This document shows, piece by piece, positions 57,001 through 64,000 of a stretch of DNA of 64,000 nt. A program made the position numbers and the translations under genes. The DNA is taken from NCBI RefSeq assembly GCF_019431455.1, contig NZ_JAHYSR010000012.1, positions 1 to 64,000 of the forward strand, given 5' to 3'. Under the pieces are notes generated by a model. That model ran no database searches and had not been told where the DNA came from. It saw only the letters and a list, made by a program, of their open reading frames with translations. Within the stretch, counting starts at the first letter, position 1, and each line of letters opens with the position of its first letter. This DNA is from Paracoccus bogoriensis (lineage in GTDB: Bacteria; Pseudomonadota; Alphaproteobacteria; Rhodobacterales; Rhodobacteraceae).

Positions 57001-57437
57001 CGACCCGCGCCTTTTTCTACGGGATGGAGCCAGGGCAGGAGATCAGCGTCGAGATCGACCCCGGCAAGACGCTGGAGGTGCGGTTGCTGACCATTGGCGA
57101 GACCGACGAGAAGGGCGAGGTCAAGGTTTTCTTCGAGTTGAACGGCCAGCCTCGGCAGGTCCGCGTGCCGAACCGCAAGGCGGGCGGCGGCGCTGCGGCG
57201 CGCCCCAAGGCGGATTCGACGAATCCTGGCCATGTCGGCGCGCCAATGCCGGGCGTCGTGGCCTCGGTCGCGGTGACGGTGGGGCAGGTGGTCAGTCAGG
57301 GCGATCTGATGCTGACGATCGAGGCGATGAAAATGGAGACCGGCATCCATGCCGAGCGCGAGGGCACGGTCAAGGCCGTCCATGTCGCTCCTGGCCAGCA
57401 GATCGACGCCAAGGATCTTCTGGTCGAAATCGACTGA
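54003..57437 (+). CDS. pyc: Pyruvate carboxylase
   Basis: This 1144-residue enzyme carboxylates pyruvate to oxaloacetate with ATP and biotin. Three parts are in one chain: a biotin carboxylase domain (residues 1-450) with FNKILIANRGEIAIRVMRA, the ATP grasp KASWGGGGRGM, and VEVNPRVQVEHTVTE-type sequence (here IEVNPRVQVEHTVTEEVTG); a carboxyltransferase domain (from about 535) with DTTMRDGHQSLLATRMR and FHTHDTSG; and a C-terminal biotinyl domain with EAMKMET at about residue 1110. The length equals that of one-chain PYC. ATG at 54003 is the family start. It supplies oxaloacetate for growth on C3 compounds. Confidence 0.97.
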   Translation: MFNKILIANRGEIAIRVMRAANELGKKTVAVFAEEDKLSLHRFKADEAYRIGEGLGPVAAYLSIPEIIRVARESGADAIHPGYGLLSENPDFVDACGAAGIAFIGPRADTMRALGDKASARRVAIEAGVPVIPATEVLGDDFDAIKRQAAEIGYPLMLKASWGGGGRGMRPINNPDELVEKVREGRREAEAAFGNGEGYLEKMIQRARHVEVQLLGDMHGGLYHLFERDCTVQRRNQKVVERAPAPYLTDAQRAEVCGLALKIGKAVGYQNAGTVEFLMDMDSGQFYFIEVNPRVQVEHTVTEEVTGIDIVQAQIRIAEGATLAEATGHARQEDITLSGHALQCRVTTEDPQNNFIPDYGRITAYRSATGMGIRLDGGTAYSGGVITRYYDSLLVKVTAWAQTPDQAIKRMDRALREFRIRGVSTNIDFVINLLKHPAFLDDSYTTRFIDTTEELFEFKKRQDRATKILTYLADISVNGHPETAGRPRPPAQAVAPKPPAPLAEPVPGTRQLLEEKGPQAVADWMAAQKRLLITDTTMRDGHQSLLATRMRSIDMIRVAPSYAANLPQLFSVECWGGATFDVAYRFLQECPWQRLRDIRAKMPNLMTQMLLRGSNGVGYTNYPDNVVQFFVKQAARTGVDVFRVFDSLNWVENMRVAMDAVLESGKICEGTVCYTGNMLDPNRSKYDLKYYLRTAQELKAAGAHVLGVKDMAGLLKPAAARVLIKALKEEVGLPIHFHTHDTSGMGGATILAAAEAGVDAVDCAMDALSGNTSQPTMGSVVEALAQTDRDTGLDIGAIRAISNYWERVREGYAAFESGLQSPASEVYLHEMPGGQFTNLKAQARSMGLEDRWHEVAQAYADVNRLFGDIVKVTPSSKVVGDMALMMVAQNLTPEDVADPAREVSFPESVVDMMRGNLGQPPGGWPEAIQRKVLKGETPITDRPGAHLPPVDLEAERAKLSQMLDGRAIDDEDLNGYLMYPKVFTDYMARHEIYGPVRTLPTRAFFYGMEPGQEISVEIDPGKTLEVRLLTIGETDEKGEVKVFFELNGQPRQVRVPNRKAGGGAAARPKADSTNPGHVGAPMPGVVASVAVTVGQVVSQGDLMLTIEAMKMETGIHAEREGTVKAVHVAPGQQIDAKDLLVEID

Positions 57438-57527
57438 CGGCGGCCTGCCGGCGCGATTGCGACAAGATGTCGGCCCCGACAGGGCGCCGCCGGGCTGGAA
57501 CGACACTGCGCAAGGCCCCATATTCGT

Positions 57528-57557
57528 GGGCATCACCCCGTTCCGGGGTTGATGCCC
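57528..57557 (+). terminator. Possible hairpin terminator after pyc
   Basis: A 13-bp stem with a one-base bulge (GGGCATCA plus CCCCG arm 57528-57540, returning at 57544-57557, three-base loop) stands 90 bp after the pyc stop. It has no U-run, so it may act as a weak or Rho-assisted terminator. Confidence 0.4.
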
Positions 57558-57629
57558 GTCACGCCGTCCGGGCTGCCCCATCACCCGGATCATGGTCCAA
57601 TTCGACGCGGAAACAGCCTTTCGCGCCCG

Positions 57630-57658
57630 TTGACCCGGATGTCTGCCGGGTCTAAACG
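57630..57658 (+). promoter_or_regulatory. Possible sigma-70 promoter of the nuo operon
   Basis: TTGACC (57630-57635) and TAAACG (57653-57658) are separated by exactly 17 bp, 64 bp before the nuoA start. The match is fair and no better candidate is seen in the 284-bp gap. Confidence 0.45.
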
Positions 57659-57674
57659 GCACTCAGCCAACCCG

Positions 57675-57701
57675 TCGCGGGGGAAGCCAAGATCCCCGCG
57701 A
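57675..57701 (+). other. Leader hairpin before nuoA
   Basis: TCGCGGGG (57675-57682) and CCCCGCGA (57694-57701) form an 8-bp stem, 5 bases before the AAGGGG ribosome-binding site (57707-57712). It lies in the predicted 5' untranslated region of nuo. Confidence 0.4.
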
Positions 57702-57721
57702 CCGACAAGGGGATCAAGCCC

Positions 57722-58610
<889 letters not shown>

Positions 58611-58611
<1 letters not shown>

Positions 58612-59234
58612 TGATGGCCGTCTATCCCGATCTCGACGCGCTGGATCAACTGGCCGAACACATCAAGCTGCGCCGTCCCGACCAGGTCATCGACGCAGGC
58701 ACCGCGCATGGCGAACTGACCGTGACCGCCACCGCGGCGGGCATTCTTGACCTGATCGAGTTCCTGCGCGGCGACAGCGCCTGCCGCTTCTCGACGCTGG
58801 TGGACATCACGGCGGTCGATTACCCGGCGCGTCCGCAGCGCTTCGACGTGGTCTATCACCTGCTGTCGATGTATCAGAACCAGCGCATCCGTGTGAAGGT
58901 GGCGATCCGTGAGGACGAGATGATGCCCTCTCTGACGGGCATCTTCCCCGCGGCCAACTGGTTCGAGCGCGAGGTGTTCGACATGTTCGGCATCCTCTTC
59001 ACCGGGCATCCGGACATGCGCCGCATCCTGACCGATTATGGTTTCACCGGACATCCGCTGCGCAAGGATTTCCCGACGACCGGCTATGTCGAGGTCCGCT
59101 ATGACGAGACCGAGAAGCGCGTCGTCTATGAGCCTGTCAAGCTGGTGCAGGAATACCGCCAATTCGATTTCCTGTCGCCTTGGGAAGGCGCGCACTACGT
59201 CCTGCCCGGCGACGAGAAAGGGGCCGCGAAATGA
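58611..59234 (+). CDS. nuoC: NADH-quinone oxidoreductase subunit C
   Basis: This 207-residue peripheral subunit (30-kDa type) has [30 protein letters not shown], and [38 protein letters not shown], the hallmark of the family. It is a separate gene, not fused to nuoD. The ATG overlaps the nuoB stop (TAATG) behind GAGG; a second ATG follows directly. The stop overlaps nuoD (ATGA). Confidence 0.97.
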
Positions 59235-60475
59235 TGGACGGCGACATCCGCAAGAAAGATTATGATGACGGCACCTCGGATTTTCTGACCGACGAGCAGC
59301 GCATCCGGAACTTCAGCGTCAATTTCGGCCCGCAGCACCCCGCGGCGCATGGCGTGCTTCGTCTGGTGCTGGAACTGGATGGCGAGGTGGTCGAACGTGC
59401 CGATCCGCATATCGGGCTGCTGCATCGCGGCACCGAAAAGCTGATGGAAAGCCGCACCTACCTGCAGAACCTGCCTTATTTCGACCGGCTGGATTACGTC
59501 TCGCCCATGAACCAGGAACATGCCTGGTGTCTGGCGATCGAGCGTTTGACCGGCACGGTCGTGCCGCGCCGCGCCAGTCTGATCCGGGTGCTTTACTCGG
59601 AGATCGGGCGCATCCTGAACCATTTGCTGGGCCTGACCACGGGCGCGCTGGACGTGGGGGCGCTGACGCCGCCGCTCTGGGGGTTCGAGGCGCGCGAAGA
59701 CCTGATGATCTTTTACGAACGCGCCTGCGGGGCGCGTCTGCACGCGGCCTATTTCCGCCCCGGCGGCGTTCATCAGGATCTGCCGCCCGACCTGATCGAC
59801 GATATCGAAGCCTGGTGCGAGAAATTCCCCCGGGTGCTGGATGATCTGGATACGCTGCTGACCGAAAACCGCATCTTCAAACAGCGTCTGGTCGGCATCG
59901 GCGTAGTCACTCAGCAGGATGCGCTGGATTGGGGTTTCTCGGGCGTGATGGTGCGCGGTTCGGGCATGGCCTGGGATCTGCGCCGCGCCCAGCCCTACGA
60001 GTGCTACAACGAATTCGACTTCAGGATCCCGGTCGGCACGAATGGCGATTGCTACGACCGCTTCCTGTGCCGGATGCAGGAGATGCGCGAGTCGGTGTCG
60101 ATCATGAAGCAGGCCATCGCCAAGCTGCGCGAACCGGCGGGGCAGGGCGACGTGCTGGCGCGTGGCAAGCTGGCCCCGCCCAAGCGCGGCGACATGAAGC
60201 GCGACATGGAAAGCCTGATCCACCACTTCAAGCTCTATACCGAGGGCTTCAAGGTTCCGGCAGGCGAGGTCTATGCCGCAGTCGAGGCGCCCAAGGGCGA
60301 ATTCGGCGTCTATCTGGTCAGCGACGGGACGAACAGGCCCTATCGCGTCAAGCTGCGGGCGCCGGGCTTCCTGCATCTGCAATCCATGGACTGGATGGCC
60401 AAGGGTCATCTGCTGGCCGATGTGCCCGCGCTGATTGCCACCCAGGATATCGTCTTCGGAGAGGTTGACCGCTGA
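59231..60475 (+). CDS. nuoD: NADH-quinone oxidoreductase subunit D
   Basis: This 414-residue 49-kDa-type subunit forms the quinone pocket with NuoB. It has [22 protein letters not shown], then [26 protein letters not shown] and [15 protein letters not shown]. The C terminus has [37 protein letters not shown], with the Asp typical of the hydrogenase-like fold. The ATG at 59231 overlaps the nuoC stop; ATG at 59234 is an alternative. Confidence 0.97.
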   Translation: MMDGDIRKKDYDDGTSDFLTDEQRIRNFSVNFGPQHPAAHGVLRLVLELDGEVVERADPHIGLLHRGTEKLMESRTYLQNLPYFDRLDYVSPMNQEHAWCLAIERLTGTVVPRRASLIRVLYSEIGRILNHLLGLTTGALDVGALTPPLWGFEAREDLMIFYERACGARLHAAYFRPGGVHQDLPPDLIDDIEAWCEKFPRVLDDLDTLLTENRIFKQRLVGIGVVTQQDALDWGFSGVMVRGSGMAWDLRRAQPYECYNEFDFRIPVGTNGDCYDRFLCRMQEMRESVSIMKQAIAKLREPAGQGDVLARGKLAPPKRGDMKRDMESLIHHFKLYTEGFKVPAGEVYAAVEAPKGEFGVYLVSDGTNRPYRVKLRAPGFLHLQSMDWMAKGHLLADVPALIATQDIVFGEVDR

Positions 60476-61383
60476 TGCTGCGCCGCCTGCACCCCGTCCA
60501 GCCGGACAGTTTCGAATTCACCCCCGCAAACCTGGAATGGGCGCGGGCGCAGATGACCAAATACCCGGAAGGCCGCCAGCAATCGGCGATCATCCCGGTC
60601 CTGTGGCGCGCCCAGGAGCAAGAGGGCTGGCTGTCCCGTCCTGCCATCGAATATTGCGCCGATCTGCTGGGTATGCCCTATATCCGGGCGCTCGAAGTGG
60701 CGACGTTCTACTTCATGTTCCAGCTGCAACCTGTTGGAACAGTGGCCAATATCCAGATCTGCGGCACGACGACCTGCATGATCTGCGGCGCCGAGGCGCT
60801 GATCGAGGTCTGTAAGCGCAAGATTGCGCCGACGCCGCACACCTTGTCGCCCTGCGGCAAGTTCAGTTGGGAAGAGGTCGAATGTCTGGGCGCCTGCGCC
60901 AATGCACCGATGGCCCAGATCGGCAAGGACTATTACGAGGATCTGACGCCCGAGAGTCTCGAAGCGTTGATCGACCGCATGTCGGCGGGCGAGGTTCCGC
61001 TGCCGGGCTCGCAGACCGGCCGCTTTGCCTCGGAGCCTGCGACGGGGCTGACCAGCCTTGCCAATGAGGCGAGGGACGAGAGCGCGAATGCCAGCGTGGC
61101 GCTGGCCCGCAAACTGGGCGAAACGCTCAAGCGGATCGACGGAACCGAAGTGCCGATCCTGACCAAGTGGCTGGAGCGCAAGCGTCCCGAGGCGGCCGCC
61201 GATGACCGTGAGGGTGAAAACACTGTCCCCGAGGCCGATCCCAAACCGTCCGAGGGCAAACCCGCCGACAAGACTGGCGTGACCGTGCAGGAGGCGCAGG
61301 CTTCCTCTGCCGCCCGCCCAGTATCGGCGCGCGAGCCGGCAGGCATCCGCGACGACGAGCAGGCGGCACAGAAGGACGGATAA
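60475..61383 (+). CDS. nuoE: NADH-quinone oxidoreductase subunit E with long C-terminal extension
   Basis: The first 165 or so residues of this 302-residue protein are the standard 24-kDa-type subunit binding a 2Fe-2S cluster, with ligands Cys96, Cys101, Cys137 and Cys141 ([11 protein letters not shown] and [10 protein letters not shown]). The rest is a 130-residue extension of low complexity: Asp/Glu/Ala/Pro/Lys-rich, with one predicted helical stretch ([29 protein letters not shown]) that is probably conserved. P. denitrificans NuoE is shorter (about 239 residues, as I recall). The extension is a real open frame with normal codon use. The TGATG overlap couples it to nuoD. Confidence 0.95.
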   Translation: MLRRLHPVQPDSFEFTPANLEWARAQMTKYPEGRQQSAIIPVLWRAQEQEGWLSRPAIEYCADLLGMPYIRALEVATFYFMFQLQPVGTVANIQICGTTTCMICGAEALIEVCKRKIAPTPHTLSPCGKFSWEEVECLGACANAPMAQIGKDYYEDLTPESLEALIDRMSAGEVPLPGSQTGRFASEPATGLTSLANEARDESANASVALARKLGETLKRIDGTEVPILTKWLERKRPEAAADDREGENTVPEADPKPSEGKPADKTGVTVQEAQASSAARPVSAREPAGIRDDEQAAQKDG

Positions 61384-61414
61384 TCGGATCGAGGCCCGGT
61401 AGCAGGAGAAGGCG

Positions 61415-61690
61415 ATGAACCGCGCGACGCGCAGCACATGCGGCATCTTCGGCGCCCTTGGCGGGGTGCTGGCAGTCTTGTCGCTTGGGCTTTTCGGCTG
61501 GCCGGCGTCTCTGCTTCCGGGCGCGATGCTGGCGATCATTCTGTCGGGGCTGCCGGTCTTGTTGAGCCACGCAGGCCAGACGGGCATGGATGGCGAGGTC
61601 TGTCCCCGGACCGTTCCTGCTGAGGTTGGCACTGCCCATGTCCTTTTGGTGACGGTGACGCAGGCCGCGCAATCGGAGGGTGCGCAATGA
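61415..61690 (+). CDS. Small membrane protein inserted in the nuo operon
   Basis: This is a 91-residue protein. Two hydrophobic stretches, GIFGALGGVLAVLSLGLFGWPA and LLPGAMLAIILSGLPVLL, suggest a membrane hairpin; the tail is variable. I do not recognise the family. It is in the place of one of the unidentified frames described in the P. denitrificans nuo cluster, and overlaps the next small gene by 4 bp. A GGAGAAGG site precedes the ATG. Confidence 0.65.
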   Translation: MNRATRSTCGIFGALGGVLAVLSLGLFGWPASLLPGAMLAIILSGLPVLLSHAGQTGMDGEVCPRTVPAEVGTAHVLLVTVTQAAQSEGAQ

Positions 61691-61896
61691 CCCCCGAACA
61701 GCGTGATGCGCAGCAGATGCGGCTTGTGGGCATCGTGATCGCGGTCACGATGGTGGCCTGGCTGGGCATGCAGATGCTTGGCCGAGAATTTGACTTGGCG
61801 GCGCGATGGGCCTTTCTGGTCGATCTTGCCGCCATCGGCGCTTTTGTCTGGTCGCTTCTTGTGACCTGGCGTATCTGGCGGCGCAGGAATGCGTGA
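61687..61896 (+). CDS. DUF5337-like small membrane protein in the nuo operon
   Basis: This 69-residue protein begins MTPEQRDAQQMRLVGIVIAVTMVAWLG and has two membrane segments (the second is LVDLAAIGAFVWSLLVTWRIW), ending in Arg-rich residues. This matches the small DUF5337 proteins I recall from Rhodobacteraceae nuo operons. A role in assembling or stabilising complex I is possible but unproven. It overlaps the preceding frame by 4 bp and lies 27 bp before nuoF. Confidence 0.75.
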   Translation: MTPEQRDAQQMRLVGIVIAVTMVAWLGMQMLGREFDLAARWAFLVDLAAIGAFVWSLLVTWRIWRRRNA

Positions 61897-63219
<1,323 letters not shown>

Positions 63220-63320
63220 TCCAGGGGGCGGCATATCACGCGACGCGCACGCGCTCGTGTCGGGCGAAAACCCGGTCCGGTGCTTATGTGGGGGCTCGAA
63301 CCCATCGAAAGGACCGTGCC

Positions 63321-63716
63321 ATGTTTCGCCCTCTGATCGCTGCTGCCCTGCTGGCCGCCACCCCTGCCGCTGCCCTGGAGCCCCTGTCCGAGAACACCTA
63401 TGTCATTGACCGCCTTGTTCAGGCGCGCGTGGCAGACGTGCTGCGCCGGGGCTGTCCAACGCTGGATGCGCGCATGGTGCGCGCCTTCCGCGAGGCGCGC
63501 GCGCTCAAGCGCCACGCGCTGGACCAAGGTTACAGCGAGGCAGAGATCGACGCGTTTCTGGGCGATCGGGAACAGCGTCAGCGCATCTACGCAGAGGCCG
63601 ACCGCTACATGCGCGCCAATGGCGTGGTGAACGGCCAGCCCGACACGTTTTGCCGCCTCGGGCGGGACGAAATCGCACGGCAGACGGTCGCCGGATCGCT
63701 GTTGAGTGCCAGGTAA
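63321..63716 (+). CDS. DUF5333-like secreted protein in the nuo operon
   Basis: This 131-residue protein has a signal peptide ([20 protein letters not shown]). The helical mature part contains [38 protein letters not shown] and a late Cys in [12 protein letters not shown], so a disulfide is possible. It matches the DUF5333 type found between nuoF and nuoG in Rhodobacteraceae, as I recall. A secreted protein in a complex I operon is unexpected. The RBS AAAGGA lies 7 bases before the ATG at 63321; the upstream extension is rejected as it lacks any signal peptide. Confidence 0.75.
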   Translation: MFRPLIAAALLAATPAAALEPLSENTYVIDRLVQARVADVLRRGCPTLDARMVRAFREARALKRHALDQGYSEAEIDAFLGDREQRQRIYAEADRYMRANGVVNGQPDTFCRLGRDEIARQTVAGSLLSAR

Positions 63717-63726
63717 GGATGAAATC

Positions 63727-64000
63727 ATGGCAGAATTGCGGACAATCAGGATCGACGGCAAGGATATCGAGGTCGATCCCAACCTGACCCTGATCCAGGC
63801 CTGCGAACAGGCCGGGATCGAGATCCCGCGTTTCTGCTATCACGAGCGGCTGTCCATCGCGGGCAATTGCCGCATGTGCCTGGTCGAAATCGTGGGCGGT
63901 CCCCCCAAACCCGCGGCCTCTTGCGCCATGCAGGTCAAGGATCTGCGCCCCGGCCCCGATGGCGCGCCTTCGGAAATCCGCACCAACAGCCCCATGGTCA
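63727..64000 (+). CDS. nuoG: NADH-quinone oxidoreductase subunit G (5' part, cut by the window end)
   Basis: The first 91 residues are present. [30 protein letters not shown] is the 2Fe-2S ferredoxin-like start. [36 protein letters not shown] carries the conserved Cys ligands of cluster N1b. The rest, including the 4Fe-4S domain and the molybdopterin-like part, lies beyond the window. It starts 10 bp after the DUF5333-like gene. Confidence 0.95.
   Translation, partial: MAELRTIRIDGKDIEVDPNLTLIQACEQAGIEIPRFCYHERLSIAGNCRMCLVEIVGGPPKPAASCAMQVKDLRPGPDGAPSEIRTNSPMV

Noticed and set aside
53934-57662. 1242-residue open frame on the minus strand
   Set aside because: It is antisense to pyruvate carboxylase, which is complete with all catalytic motifs. 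The composition (His, Arg, Gly, Asp, Val) is that of a shadow frame.

Overview
The window looks like chromosomal DNA of a GC-rich alphaproteobacterium of the Rhodobacteraceae, most likely Paracoccus or a close relative. The reasons are an nuo operon with the Paracoccus gene order and its small inserted reading frames (DUF5337- and DUF5333-type), a periplasmic c-type cytochrome (c550 type) next to ctaD, a CobS/CobT cobaltochelatase pair, and NuoA, NuoB and NuoD proteins that resemble the P. denitrificans ones from memory. I see no insertion sequence, prophage, CRISPR array or rRNA operon. There is one tRNA, tRNA-Gly(GCC).

Layout. 0.3-5.4 kb: a lysozyme-inhibitor-like protein, an acetyltransferase, a three-gene gamma-glutamyl-polyamine operon (amidotransferase, glutamine synthetase-like ligase, FAD oxidase), and TerB and DUF1330 proteins. 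5.5-11 kb: PPK2, a secreted unknown, threonine-phosphate decarboxylase, a YbjN-like protein, proC, csaA, and a 2-hydroxyacid dehydrogenase that runs in frame, without a stop codon, into a CsbD-family protein. 11.1-15.3 kb: a ugpBAEC glycerol-3-phosphate importer with a possible Pho box. 15.5-18.2 kb: an ECF sigma factor, an RskA-type anti-sigma factor and two fasciclin proteins. Both fasciclin genes carry the same ECF-like promoter motif, so this looks like a complete regulon. 18.3-21.9 kb: cobS, an unknown secreted protein, cobT. 21.9-22.5 kb holds no supportable gene. 22.5-31.8 kb: a small membrane protein, a GH25 lipoprotein, a CPBP protease, aspS, acyl-CoA ligase plus a BASS transporter, a response regulator, methylmalonyl-CoA epimerase, and small membrane and nitroreductase genes. 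32-44.7 kb: an M48 lipoprotein, ilvIH, bpt, glnE, a membrane glycosyltransferase with an MshEN cyclic-di-GMP-type domain, carA, yqeY and small proteins. 44.7-49.7 kb: ctaD, a cytochrome c, a panC-panB-lipB cofactor operon and the tRNA. 49.9-57.4 kb: a membrane protein, uvrA with a perfect LexA box, and pyruvate carboxylase. 57.7-64 kb: the first part of the nuo operon (nuoABCDE, two small frames, nuoF, a secreted DUF5333 protein, and the start of nuoG, cut by the window end).

Most of the window is core metabolism: respiration (complex I, cytochrome c, aa3 oxidase), anaplerosis, nitrogen control (GlnE, polyamine use), branched-chain amino acid synthesis and cofactor synthesis. The parts most worth a second look are the sigma/anti-sigma/fasciclin module with its shared promoter motif, the MshEN-glycosyltransferase fusion, the stop-less dehydrogenase-CsbD junction, the unknown gene between cobS and cobT, and the regulatory sites in front of uvrA, pyc, ugpB and nuoA. 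Family names and comparisons come from memory of the families; no database search was run.
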